Below, piece by piece: positions 16,628 through 24,822 of a stretch of DNA of 64,000 nt. The DNA lies in NCBI RefSeq assembly GCF_001482365.1, contig NZ_CP013254.1:992001-1056000 (forward strand). The letters are read 5' to 3'. The stretch's first letter is position 1. Each line of letters starts with the position of its first letter. Below the pieces are notes generated by a model. That model had not been told where the DNA came from. It did no database searches and was given only the letters and a program-made list of their open reading frames with translations. This stretch comes from Kocuria flava (GTDB lineage Bacteria > Actinomycetota > Actinomycetes > Actinomycetales > Micrococcaceae). Position numbers and translations under genes: made by a program.

Positions 16628-17238
16628 GCGGTCTCTCCCGGCTCGATGGTCTCCGACCCCTTGAAGAGGTCGCTGAAGGGCTGGTCGGTGGTCTCGGACG
16701 CGCCCTGCTGGTCGATGTTCCAGCCCTCCGGCGGAGCGGCGGTCGCGACCTCGTAGCCCAGCGGGCCGCACTCGACGAGCTCCTCCTCGGACTCCTCCAC
16801 GCGCGGGTCGGGCAGCCAGTCGAGGTCGTCGAAGCCCCGGTGCAGGTAGCCGCCCTTCGAGAACGACTCGCCCTCGTAGCCCAGGGCCTCCCACACCTCG
16901 TGGTCGTCGTAGAGGTGCAGCACGGTGGTGCGGCGCACGAACCCGAAGAACTCGAGGTCGGCGATGCGCTTGAGCACCTTCAGCGCCGTGTCGTCGTCGA
17001 GCTCCACGAAGGGCCTGTCGCTGAGCGAGTCGATGGTGAGCAGCCCCTGGGTCAGGGCCATCCGGAACCAGGTCGAGCTCTCGGCCTCGGCGACGATCTT
17101 CTCGGTCATCCGCTCGTAGGGTCCGTCGGGCAGGCCGGGGTGCGGGAACGCGACCCGGATGATGCGGGTGAGCGTCCGCTTCGCCTCGTCGGTCAGGGCC
17201 AGGGCGTTGAGGGCGGAGTACTTGGCGGGATAGACCAC
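16624..17238 (-). CDS. Gluconate 2-dehydrogenase subunit 3 family protein
   Basis: 204 aa from a GTG with AGGAGGAG at good spacing. It matches the small subunit of membrane gluconate/sorbitol dehydrogenases: the LTDEAKRTLTRIIRVAFPHPG start and a helix-rich body. Family members normally have a Tat signal; here none is visible, so the complex looks cytoplasmic. The C-terminal part (DYLD-like acidic and YLHRGFDDLDWLPDP) reads like a conserved extension. It is co-transcribed with the GMC flavoprotein. A cytochrome c third subunit, usual in the periplasmic enzymes, is absent. Confidence 0.82.
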   Translation of the reverse strand: MVYPAKYSALNALALTDEAKRTLTRIIRVAFPHPGLPDGPYERMTEKIVAEAESSTWFRMALTQGLLTIDSLSDRPFVELDDDTALKVLKRIADLEFFGFVRRTTVLHLYDDHEVWEALGYEGESFSKGGYLHRGFDDLDWLPDPRVEESEEELVECGPLGYEVATAAPPEGWNIDQQGASETTDQPFSDLFKGSETIEPGETA

Positions 17239-17587
17239 GGGTCTGCTCCTCCTGCGTCGACGGACGGGTGTGCTCCCGAGTGTGACCCGGCGCACGTCGA
17301 GGGGCCACGGGGCGTATCGCACAGTGAGAACCGGCCCGCCGGGGCACGCCGGCGACGGGCCGCCGGGCGGCCGTCCGACGGCGACACATCCTTGACCCCC
17401 TCCGCGGGACCTTCCTAGCCTGAAGTCCCTCGTCAGACCCTGTTCTCTCGCGGACGGCCGGACCCGGGGCGCCGGGAGCACCGGGTGCCCGGCCCTCCGC
17501 GCGGCCGGTGGGGCACCGGCACCGGCACGCCCCCGCGGGCGGCCCCGCTCCGCTCCCGGGACGTCCGAGCGAAAGACCTGGTGCCCC
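17239..17587. other. 349-bp intergenic region, GMC operon / secreted peptidase
   Basis: Divergent promoter region. It holds a good rightward sigma-70-type promoter at 17392-17421 and the leftward ribosome site of the subunit-3 gene near 17245. No operator or RNA element was recognised in the rest. Confidence 0.5.
17392..17421 (+). promoter_or_regulatory. Promoter of the secreted peptidase gene
   Basis: TTGACC (17392-17397) and TAGCCT (17416-17421) with an 18-bp spacer. It would give a leader of about 160 nt before the GTG at 17588. Confidence 0.6.
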
Positions 17588-19129
17588 GTGCTCTCCTCCC
17601 CACCCGTGCCCGCCCGTGCCCGCCGCGGGACCCGAAGGGCGGCGGCCGCGCTGGCCGTGGCCGCGCTGCTCGCGGCCGGCCCCGCCGTCGCCGCCCCCGT
17701 CCCCGCCGTGCCCGCCCAGGAGCAGGTCCCGCCGGGCCTGGAGCCCTACTACGGCCAGGAGCTCGCCTGGACGGCGTGCGGCGCCGCCGCGGAGTGCGCC
17801 CGGCTGGCCGTTCCCCTCGACCACGACCTCCCGGCCGCCGGACGGATCGAGCTGGCCGTCACGCGCGTGCCGGCCACGGACGCCACGGCCGAGCAGGGCG
17901 CCCTCGTCGTGAACTTCGGCGGGCCCGGCGGTCCGGCGGCCGGCCGGGTCGAGCAGTGGGCGACCGAGCTCCCGCCCCAGGTGCGCGCCGGCTACGACGT
18001 GGTGGGCGTCGACCCCCGCGGCGTGGGGGCCTCCACCCCCGTGGAGTGCATCGACGACGCCGCGTGGGACGCCCAGCGCGCTGAGACGATCGACCGGGAC
18101 ACCCCGGAGGGGCTCGCGCAGGCCCGCGCCGCGGCCGAGCAGTTCGCCGCCGCGTGCGCGGCGGCCACGGGGCCGCTGCTCGGCGAGGTCGACACCGCGA
18201 GCGCCGCCAGGGACATGGACATCCTGCGGACCGTCCTGGGGCAGGCGGAGCTCGACTACCTCGGCTACTCCTACGGCACCTTCCTCGGCGCGGTCTACGC
18301 CGACCTGTTCCCCGAGCGCACCGGGCGGTTCGTCCTCGACGCCGCCATGGACCCGACCATCGACCAGGAGCGGTGGACCCTGGACCAGGCGGTCGGCTTC
18401 GAGCGCTCCCTGCGGGTGTTCGTGGAGTCCTGCCTTCCGCAGGACGGGTGCCCCTTCGAGGGCACGGCCGAGGAGGGGCTGGCCGAGATCGAGGGCCTGC
18501 TGCGGCAGGCGGAGGCCCAGCCGCTGCCGACCCTGGACGGCCGCCCCCTCACGGTGGACGACGCCAGGAGCGCGGTGATCCTGCCCATGTACAACCAGAC
18601 GATCTGGTGGTTCCTCGTCCAGGCGCTCAAGCTCGCCCTCGACCACGGCGACGGCACCGGGCTGATGGTCCTGGCGGACCTCTCCTACGGCCGGCAGCCC
18701 GACGGCACCTACGCGGACAACAGCAGCGAGGCCTTCCGGGCCGTCACCTGCCTCGACTTCCCGGCCGATGCCGACCCGGCGGCCATGGCGGCGATGGACG
18801 CCCAGCTGCAGGAAGCGGCGCCGACGCTGGGGGACTGGTTCAGCCACGGCGCGGTCGAGTGCGAGCCCTGGCCGTACGAGACCGTGCGCGAGCCCGCGCC
18901 CATCGCCGCCGCGGGGGCCGGGCCGATCCTCGTCGTCGGGGGCACGGGGGACCCCGCCACCCCGTACGCGTGGTCGCAGGCCCTGGCCGCCCAGCTCGAG
19001 GGCGGGCACCTGCTGACCCGCGTGGGCGAGGGCCACGGCTCCTACCTCAAGGGAAACCGGTGCATCGACGAGACGGTGACCGCCCACCTGCTCGAGGGGG
19101 TGCTGCCCGCGCAGGAGCGGATCTGCTGA
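17588..19129 (+). CDS. Secreted alpha/beta hydrolase, tripeptidyl aminopeptidase (TAP) type
   Basis: 513 aa. Arg-rich N-terminus, hydrophobic core and an AVAA-AP cleavage site near residue 36 form a Sec signal peptide. The hydrolase fold shows the oxyanion loop NFGGPGGP (109-116), nucleophile elbow GYSYG (226-230, Ser228), acid loop GGTGDPATPYAW and the catalytic His in GEGHGSY. The C-terminal TAP-like domain has paired Cys residues consistent with extracellular folding. It is related to Streptomyces SlpD/E and TAP, which trim N-terminal tripeptides. The GTG start lacks a strong Shine-Dalgarno. Confidence 0.88.
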   Translation: MLSSPPVPARARRGTRRAAAALAVAALLAAGPAVAAPVPAVPAQEQVPPGLEPYYGQELAWTACGAAAECARLAVPLDHDLPAAGRIELAVTRVPATDATAEQGALVVNFGGPGGPAAGRVEQWATELPPQVRAGYDVVGVDPRGVGASTPVECIDDAAWDAQRAETIDRDTPEGLAQARAAAEQFAAACAAATGPLLGEVDTASAARDMDILRTVLGQAELDYLGYSYGTFLGAVYADLFPERTGRFVLDAAMDPTIDQERWTLDQAVGFERSLRVFVESCLPQDGCPFEGTAEEGLAEIEGLLRQAEAQPLPTLDGRPLTVDDARSAVILPMYNQTIWWFLVQALKLALDHGDGTGLMVLADLSYGRQPDGTYADNSSEAFRAVTCLDFPADADPAAMAAMDAQLQEAAPTLGDWFSHGAVECEPWPYETVREPAPIAAAGAGPILVVGGTGDPATPYAWSQALAAQLEGGHLLTRVGEGHGSYLKGNRCIDETVTAHLLEGVLPAQERIC

Positions 19130-19170
19130 CCGGAGCCGGCGCGCCGGACCGGCCACCGAGGGGAAGGACC

Positions 19171-19201
19171 GGCCCCGGGCCCCGCTGCGGGACCCGGGGC
19201 C
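19171..19201 (+). terminator. Probable terminator hairpin after the peptidase gene
   Basis: Inverted repeat 19171-19183 / 19189-19201 with one mismatch, GC-only, without a T-run. It lies 42 bp past the stop. Confidence 0.55.
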
Positions 19202-19346
19202 GCTCCGCTCCCGAGCCGCGTCCGGGCGGGCGTCACGCAGCTTCACGGCACCGTGCCGGCCCGTGCCCTCGCCTAGGGTGGCGGCGTGGACCACGGCCGC
19301 CGTGGCCGCCCTCCGCACCCCGTCCGCCCCTGCCCGAAGGCGACCC

Positions 19347-20000
19347 ATGACTGCCGCTCCCGCCCCGCCCGTCCGCCCCGCCCGCACCGGTGGCCGGCTG
19401 CGGCGGACCCTGAGCGCGTCCGCCGTGGTGGCGTTCGTGGTCACCGGGATCCTGACCCTGTTCGGCGGGGCGACCAGCGCGGTGCGCGCCGCCGCGGGCG
19501 AGGCCGACCTGTGGCTGCCCGCCGCCCCCGCCGACGCGCCCCCGGTGGCCCGCCTGAGCCCGCGGCTGAGCTCGGACGGCTACAGCCTCGTCCACGTGGG
19601 GGTCAGCGGGGTCAGCCCGGAGAGCCTCGCGGTCCACACGGCCGTGCTGCTGACCGGCTACGTCCTGATCGCCGGGGTCGCCTTCTTCCTGGCCTACCTG
19701 TCCTGGCGGTTCTGGACCGCCCGGCCCCTGGCCCGCGGCGTCGTCGTCGGCTTGGGGATCTGCTCGGGGGCGCTGATGGTCTTCTCCGCGGCGGCGCCGC
19801 TGCTGTTCACGCTCGCCCACCGGCAGATCTTCGCGGAGCTGGCCGTGGACCTCGCCGCGGCGCCCTTCAGCGCGGTCGACACCTTCGGCCTCGACGACGC
19901 CGTGCTGTTCTTCGCCGGGCTGTCCCTGGGCCTGCTGGCCCTGGCCCTGGCCGCCGTCCGCTCCCTGGCGGACGGCGGGGACGGGCCCGACCGTCCGTAG
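19347..20000 (+). CDS. Hypothetical integral membrane protein
   Basis: 217 aa, family not recognised. Hydrophobic segments are near residues 25-45, 95-120, 130-155 and 185-208, with an extracellular-looking loop between the first two that contains Gly/Ser/Val-rich sequence (HVGVSGVSPES). The layout suggests four membrane passes with both ends inside. The ATG at 19347 follows a GAAGG site. A TAGGGT at 19274-19279 could be a -10, but no -35 accompanies it. The next gene converges on it. Confidence 0.7.
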   Translation: MTAAPAPPVRPARTGGRLRRTLSASAVVAFVVTGILTLFGGATSAVRAAAGEADLWLPAAPADAPPVARLSPRLSSDGYSLVHVGVSGVSPESLAVHTAVLLTGYVLIAGVAFFLAYLSWRFWTARPLARGVVVGLGICSGALMVFSAAAPLLFTLAHRQIFAELAVDLAAAPFSAVDTFGLDDAVLFFAGLSLGLLALALAAVRSLADGGDGPDRP

Positions 20001-20029
20001 CCCCGAACCGCCGCGGCCGCAGATGAGGC

Positions 20030-20061
20030 GGCCGGTACGGAAGAGGTCCTCCGTACCGGCC
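20030..20061. terminator. Bidirectional hairpin between convergent genes
   Basis: Perfect 12-bp stem (20030-20041 with 20050-20061) around an 8-nt loop, between the stops of the membrane protein and the DMT transporter. There is no T-run. Confidence 0.65.
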
Positions 20062-20127
20062 CAGCCGCCGGGATAGCGGGAAGCTCCGGCGACTCCCGCC
20101 CATCCTACGGACAGGGCGTGTCCCGGA

Positions 20128-21105
20128 TCACCCCTTCCGCCCCGGGTGCGGGGCGGGGCCGCCGCCCGCCCCGCGGCGGGACGCGGCGGGCTCGTCCGGC
20201 GCGTCCGTGCGTGACGACCCGTGACGGCGGCGCAGCCCGGGCGGGGCGGGCAGCTGCCCCGCCAGGGCCGCCAGCACGGCCAGCCCGAACCCGGCCGCCT
20301 GGAGCGGGGTGAGGGCCTCGCCCAGCACGGCCCACCCCAGCACCGCGGCCGTGACGGGGGTCAGCGGCATCAGCAGCGTCAGGCTCGTGGACGGCAGCCG
20401 CCGGCCCGCGTGGAACCACGCCGCGTAGGCGATCGCACCGCCGGGCACGGCCAGCCAGGCGTACCCCGCCGCCGCCGGCAGGTCCAGGACGAAGGGGCCG
20501 GTGTCCACGAGCGGGACCAGCGGCAGGATCATCAGCCCGCCCAGGGTCAGCTGCCACCCGGTGGCCGCGATCCCGCCCAGCCCCTCGGGCAGGCCCCACC
20601 GGCGGGTCAGGACCACCCCGGCGGCCATCACGGCGGTGCCCGCCACGGCGGCCGCCAGCCCGAGGGGGTCCAGCACCACCGGGCCCCCGAGCACGGCCAC
20701 GGCCACACCCGCCACCGCCGCCGCCGCCCACAGCAGACGGGGCAGGGGCGTGCGCTGCCGGAACGCCGTCCACAGCAGGGCCGCGGCCACGAGCGGCTGG
20801 GCGGAGCCGACGACGGCGGCGAGCCCGCCCGGCAGCCGGTAGGCGCCCAGGAACAGCAGCGGGAAGAACGCCCCGAAGTTCAGCAGCGCCAGCACCGCCA
20901 GCCGGCCCCACCACGCGGCCGGCGGGAGCTGCCGGGTCAGCGCGAGCAGCAGCAGCCCGGCCGGCAGGGCCCGCAGCAGGGAAGCCGTCATCGGCCGGTC
21001 CGGGGGCAGCAGCTCCGTGGTGACCACGTAGGTGGTGCCCCACACCACCGGGGCCAGCGCCCCCAGGAGGACCAGTCGTGCCCGGCCCGTGGTGCCCGCG
21101 TCCAT
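20128..21105 (-). CDS. EamA/DMT family transporter
   Basis: 325 aa with ten hydrophobic segments in two EamA repeats. The first repeat carries the family mark PVVWGTTYVV; the second has LLMPLTPVTAAVLGWAVLGE, typical of RhaT/YdcZ-like drug/metabolite exporters. The C-terminal tail of about 40 residues is hydrophilic and Arg/Gly/Pro-rich. Start ATG at 21105 with GGAAGGAGG at ideal spacing. It is divergent from the PQQ-type dehydrogenase gene across only 85 bp. Probably exports a small metabolite; substrate unknown. Confidence 0.88.
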   Translation of the reverse strand: MDAGTTGRARLVLLGALAPVVWGTTYVVTTELLPPDRPMTASLLRALPAGLLLLALTRQLPPAAWWGRLAVLALLNFGAFFPLLFLGAYRLPGGLAAVVGSAQPLVAAALLWTAFRQRTPLPRLLWAAAAVAGVAVAVLGGPVVLDPLGLAAAVAGTAVMAAGVVLTRRWGLPEGLGGIAATGWQLTLGGLMILPLVPLVDTGPFVLDLPAAAGYAWLAVPGGAIAYAAWFHAGRRLPSTSLTLLMPLTPVTAAVLGWAVLGEALTPLQAAGFGLAVLAALAGQLPAPPGLRRRHGSSRTDAPDEPAASRRGAGGGPAPHPGRKG

Positions 21106-21177
21106 GCGCGCCTCCTTCCCGGCGGCCGGCCGGACGGCGTGCGCCCCCGGGCCGGTGTGCCCACCGGGGAACCAGGA

Positions 21178-21190
21178 TAGATTGACCGCC
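21178..21190 (+). promoter_or_regulatory. -10 element for a leaderless transcript
   Basis: TAGATT (21178-21183) ends 7 nt before the ATG at 21191 and no Shine-Dalgarno lies between. This spacing puts the transcription start at or next to the start codon, as is common in actinobacteria. Confidence 0.6.
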
Positions 21191-22384
21191 ATGGACACCG
21201 GCCGAGTCCCCGCCGTCCGCCGGGCGGTCACGACCGCCGCGGCCGCCGCCCTGCTGCTCGCGGGCTGCGCGGCGGGACCGGCCCCGGGCGGCGCGCCGTC
21301 GTCGGTGCCCGGGGAGACCCCCTGGGCGGGACCGGCGCCCGCGCTGGAGGTCGAGGCGGTGGTCGAGGACCTCGAGCTCGCCTGGGACGTGGCGCCGCTG
21401 CCGGGCGGCGGCGTGCTGGTCACCGAGCGCGGCGGGCGGCTGCTGGTCCACGACGACCGCGGCACCCGGGAGGTCGCCGCCGACCTCGGCGACCTGTTCG
21501 TCGGCAGCGAGGCCGGGCTGATGGGCCTCGCCCTCGCCCCGGACTTCGAGCGCTCCCGCGAGCTGTTCCTCTGCCACGCCGCGCAGGAGGACGGCCGGCC
21601 CCGGGACGTCCGCGTCACCCGCTGGCGGCTGGCCGGGGACGCCTCCGCCGCCGAGCGCACCGGCACGGTCGTGGACGGGATCCCGCTGAGCTCCGGGCGG
21701 CACAGCGGGTGCCGGCTGCTCGTGGCCCCCGACGGCACGCTCGTGGTCGGCACCGGCGACGCCGCGCAGGCGGGCAACCCGCAGGACCCGGACTCGCTCG
21801 GCGGCAAGACCCTGCGGGTGGCCCTCGACGGCTCCGTGCCCGCGGACAACCCCTTCGCCGACCGCGCCGGGGACGCCGCCCTCGTGCACACCCTGGGCCA
21901 CCGCAACGTGCAGGGGCTCGCGGTCCAGCCGGGCACGGGCACGCTGTGGTCGGCCGAGCACGGCCCGGACGCCGACGACGAGGTCAACGTCCTCGTCCCC
22001 GGCGGCAACTACGGCTGGGACCCCGGCCCGGGCTACGACGAGTCGGTGCCGATGACCGACCGGCAGGCGTTCCCGGACGCGATCGGGACGGCCTGGTCCT
22101 CCGGGCGGCCCACCCGCGCCACGAGCGGCGCCGTGTTCCTCGAGGGCGAGCAGTGGGGGCCCTGGGACGGGGCGCTCGCGGTCGCCGAGCTGAAGAACAC
22201 CGGCGTGGCCGTCCACCGGGTCGACGGACGGGAGATCACGGGCACCGCCCGGATGGCCGAGCTCGAGGACACGTGGGGCCGGCTGCGCTCCCTGGCCCTC
22301 GACGCCGACGGCGCCCTGTGGGTCACGACCTCGAACGGCGAGGGCGACGCGGTCCTGCGGGTCGCGCCCCGGAGCGCCGGCTGA
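21191..22384 (+). CDS. PQQ-type sugar dehydrogenase lipoprotein (GDH/sorbosone dehydrogenase fold)
   Basis: 397 aa. A lipobox (LLAGC, Cys26) predicts export and lipid anchoring. The mature part is the six-bladed beta-propeller of soluble glucose/sorbosone dehydrogenases: AWDVAPLPGGGVLVTERGG, GLMGLALAPDF, SGRHSGCRLLVAPDGTLVVGTGD, LGHRNVQGLA and the EHGPDADDEVN calcium/PQQ segment. Members oxidise aldoses outside the membrane with PQQ. No pqq biosynthesis genes are in the window, so the cofactor would be scavenged or the role may differ (YliI-like). Its last 62 bp overlap the 3' end of the opposite-strand gene. Confidence 0.88.
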   Translation: MDTGRVPAVRRAVTTAAAAALLLAGCAAGPAPGGAPSSVPGETPWAGPAPALEVEAVVEDLELAWDVAPLPGGGVLVTERGGRLLVHDDRGTREVAADLGDLFVGSEAGLMGLALAPDFERSRELFLCHAAQEDGRPRDVRVTRWRLAGDASAAERTGTVVDGIPLSSGRHSGCRLLVAPDGTLVVGTGDAAQAGNPQDPDSLGGKTLRVALDGSVPADNPFADRAGDAALVHTLGHRNVQGLAVQPGTGTLWSAEHGPDADDEVNVLVPGGNYGWDPGPGYDESVPMTDRQAFPDAIGTAWSSGRPTRATSGAVFLEGEQWGPWDGALAVAELKNTGVAVHRVDGREITGTARMAELEDTWGRLRSLALDADGALWVTTSNGEGDAVLRVAPRSAG

Positions 22385-23165
22385 GCAGCCGGCCCCACCA
22401 CCAGGCCCCGGCCGCCGCCGACAGCCACAGGACCACGACGACGGCTCCGCCCGGGCCGTCCAGGAGCCGGCCCTCCGTCCCGGCCGGCGGCAGGTAGGTG
22501 GTGCCCTCGTTCTCGTGGAGCACCGCGGCCACGTGGGTGCTCACGTGGGCGAGGACCGCCCCGACCGGGTTGGCGGTCACGAGCGCGGGGACCGAGAACT
22601 GCACCGCGCCGGCCAGCGGCAGCAGCAGCGCGGGGCCCTGGTACTGGGGGTAGCCCAGGTGGTAGGCGCCGACCACGACCACGGCCAGCAGCAGCGTGAG
22701 CCCCGCGAAGGCGAGGTGCCGGCCGGCCCCCGCCGTCCGCCCCCGCAGCAGCAGCAGCGCCACGAGGGCGGGGAAGACGTAGAGGACGGCGGCGTCCACG
22801 GTGCCGTAGACGAGCCCGCGCCACAGGACGTCGACCACGAGCTCGAGCCCGCCGGGGCGGGGCGTGGGCGGGTTCCGCAGCACGTTGAGCACCGCCACCA
22901 CGGACACGAGCGCGCCGACGGCGAGACTCCACCCCGCGCGCCGCCGCAGCCACCGGCCCCAGGGCGCGCCGGTGCGGGCCAGGAAGGCGGCGAGGAAGGC
23001 CAGGAGCACGGTGAACTGGAGCAGGTGGTAGAGGTCCCGGTCGAGGGCCAGCAGGTCGGTGCCCGCCCAGGGGGCCAGGAACACCAGGACGGTGCCGGCG
23101 GCGAACCACCCCAGGGCCGCCGTCCGGGAGGCCTGCCCGTCCGGCAACTGCTGCGCGTCGCTCAT
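22323..23165 (-). CDS. Hypothetical polytopic membrane protein
   Basis: 280 aa, no family recognised with confidence. About seven hydrophobic segments are spread over residues 17-255, with a central stretch (DVLWRGLVYGTVDAAVLYVFPALVA) and NPVGAVLAHVSTHVAAVLHE, where the two His suggest a metal or proton site. It loosely recalls CAAX-protease-like folds, but the Glu-Glu motif is missing. The tail is Arg/Gly/Pro-rich. Start ATG at 23165. The stop lies inside the end of the dehydrogenase gene on the other strand. Confidence 0.65.
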   Translation of the reverse strand: MSDAQQLPDGQASRTAALGWFAAGTVLVFLAPWAGTDLLALDRDLYHLLQFTVLLAFLAAFLARTGAPWGRWLRRRAGWSLAVGALVSVVAVLNVLRNPPTPRPGGLELVVDVLWRGLVYGTVDAAVLYVFPALVALLLLRGRTAGAGRHLAFAGLTLLLAVVVVGAYHLGYPQYQGPALLLPLAGAVQFSVPALVTANPVGAVLAHVSTHVAAVLHENEGTTYLPPAGTEGRLLDGPGGAVVVVLWLSAAAGAWWWGRLLSRRSGARPAGPRRPRRSRS

Positions 23166-23287
23166 GGGGTCCCCCGCTTCCTCGGACCGTCCGCCTCGGT
23201 GGCGTCAGGGTAGGACGGGGACGGGGGGCGTGCCAGGGGGCGCGGGGAACCGGTCGCCGGATGACGGGGGCCGGAGGGGGCGGGACG

Positions 23288-23336
23288 CACCGCGGGCCGG
23301 GGCCGCCCCGGTGCGGGGAGGCCCCGGCCCGCGGTG
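23288..23336 (-). terminator. Terminator hairpin after the DUF1540 gene
   Basis: A perfect 17-bp stem (23288-23304 with 23320-23336) around a 15-nt loop, 10 bp beyond the DUF1540 stop on the leftward strand. No T-run. Confidence 0.65.
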
Positions 23337-23346
23337 CCGGCGCCGC

Positions 23347-23643
23347 TCAGGCGGCCCGGTAGGTGAGGCAGTCGGCCTCGTCCGCGCCGGCGCCGATCTT
23401 GACGTCGTGGGCGGTGCACATCAGGTGCTCGTTGTGCGTGCACTCCGAGCGCTGGCACGCGCCGACCTCGGCGTGGAGCGTGGGCAGCCCGCCGCCCTTG
23501 CCCAGCGGGATGAAGGTGCCGCAGTGGGCGTGGCCCGACGAGCCGGCGACGGTGATGGCGTGGGCGGTGCACTCGTGGTCGTGGTTGTAGGAGCACTGGC
23601 CGACGCTGCAGTCGGAGACGGGCGCGAACTCGGTGGTGGCCAT
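23347..23643 (-). CDS. DUF1540 double-domain cysteine-rich protein
   Basis: 98 aa made of two DUF1540 units. Cys spacing is exactly repeated: C12-x4-C17-x7-C25-x15-C41 and C63-x4-C68-x7-C76-x15-C92. Each unit keeps the family pattern of paired Cys, Asn and C-x-A (CSYNHDHECTAHAI; CTHNEHLMCTAHDV). The arrangement suggests a small zinc or Fe-S binding protein without an export signal. Function unknown for the family. ATG at 23643 follows AGGAGG. It stands alone next to the iron island; an iron link is only positional. Confidence 0.88.
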   Translation of the reverse strand: MATTEFAPVSDCSVGQCSYNHDHECTAHAITVAGSSGHAHCGTFIPLGKGGGLPTLHAEVGACQRSECTHNEHLMCTAHDVKIGAGADEADCLTYRAA

Positions 23644-23771
23644 GACGGTTCCTCCTGGTGGTGACCCGGGGCCGGACGGGGTGCCGGCCCCTGCATGTCT
23701 TCCAGGATGCGCCTGATCGGCGCCGGGGAACAGCGAATTCTTCCGTGCCCGAAAGCCCGGCTCCCCGGGTC

Positions 23772-24812
23772 TCAGGACTCGGCCTGGCCCCGGCGCCAGT
23801 AGCCCATGAAGGAGACGTGCTCCTTGGGGATCCCGGCGGCGTCCACGCACAGGCGCCGCAGCGCCCGGACCGTCCCGGACTCCCCGGCGAGGAAGACGTA
23901 CGGGGCGTCCTCGCGCACGGGGGCGGCCACCGACCACGCCCGCGGCTCGGCCGGGTCCTCGGCCAGGGCCAGCGCCCGGGTGCGCTCGGGGCGGCGCCCG
24001 GCGAGGACCTCGCTCACGGACCGGCCGGGCAGCCCGAGCAGGTCGGCCAGCCGGCCGGCGGCCCGGTGCCCGTGCCCGGCGGGCCCGTCCGCCCCGCCGG
24101 AGCGGGGCAGCACGTGCAGCCGCACGTCGGGCAGCTCGGCGGGCAGGCGGTGGGCCCGGGCGTCCTCGGGGTGCGGGACCTCGAGCACCACGTCGAGGCG
24201 CGGCCGGGCCCCCCCGGCGCGCTGCCCGCCGACCTCCTCGGCGAACTCCTCCGCGACCGACATCAGCGCCGGCGCCGCCGTCTCGTCGCCCACGGCCAGC
24301 ACCCGCCGGGCCCCGCCGTGGTCCCAGGCCGCCCAGGGGCGCTCCTGCGGGCCCGGGCCCAGCAGGTAGACGCGCTCCCCGCCCGTGACGGCGGCGGCCC
24401 ACCGGCTGCCCGGGCCCTCCTGGCCGTGGCCCTCGTGGACGACCACGTCGATCACCAGCTCGGGGACGACCATCCCGCAGAACGTGGTGCGCCGCACCCC
24501 GCGCACCGTGTAGGTGCGCATCCAGCCGCGCTCCTCGGCGGGCCGGGCGAACCAGCCCTCCCGCAGGCCCAGCGAGAGGTCGGCGCGCTGCGGCTCCCGC
24601 CCGGGCGGGGGCACGAGCAGCTTGATGTAGGCGTCCCGGCACCGGGTCCGCTCGCCCGCGCCCAGCAGGGCCGGGGACAGGCGGGCGAGCTCCGGGCCGG
24701 CCAGGCCGATCCGGCGGAACGAGGGGCACAGCTGCTCCACGGAGGTCACCACCGCCTCGACGCACAGCACGGGCTCGGCGGCGGGGGCCTCGGGGGTCTC
24801 CAGGACGGTCAC
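23772..24812 (-). CDS. Siderophore-interacting protein (ferric-siderophore reductase, SIP family)
   Basis: 346 aa flavoprotein. The FAD-binding barrel has the family motif RTYTVR (99-104), and the C-terminal NAD(P)H domain holds VGDETAAPAL and FLAGESGTVRALRR. SIPs reduce ferric siderophores in the cytoplasm to release iron. It is the distal gene of the leftward uptake operon, 10 bp after the ATPase gene, and fits the hydroxamate siderophore made by the divergent operon. Control should come from the iron box at 29055. Confidence 0.93.
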   Translation of the reverse strand: MTVLETPEAPAAEPVLCVEAVVTSVEQLCPSFRRIGLAGPELARLSPALLGAGERTRCRDAYIKLLVPPPGREPQRADLSLGLREGWFARPAEERGWMRTYTVRGVRRTTFCGMVVPELVIDVVVHEGHGQEGPGSRWAAAVTGGERVYLLGPGPQERPWAAWDHGGARRVLAVGDETAAPALMSVAEEFAEEVGGQRAGGARPRLDVVLEVPHPEDARAHRLPAELPDVRLHVLPRSGGADGPAGHGHRAAGRLADLLGLPGRSVSEVLAGRRPERTRALALAEDPAEPRAWSVAAPVREDAPYVFLAGESGTVRALRRLCVDAAGIPKEHVSFMGYWRRGQAES

Positions 24813-24822
24813 GGTCGGCTCC

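Noticed and set aside
21191..22384. PQQ biosynthesis locus around the sugar dehydrogenase
   Set aside because: No pqqA-E genes are present in the neighbourhood; only the propeller enzyme itself.
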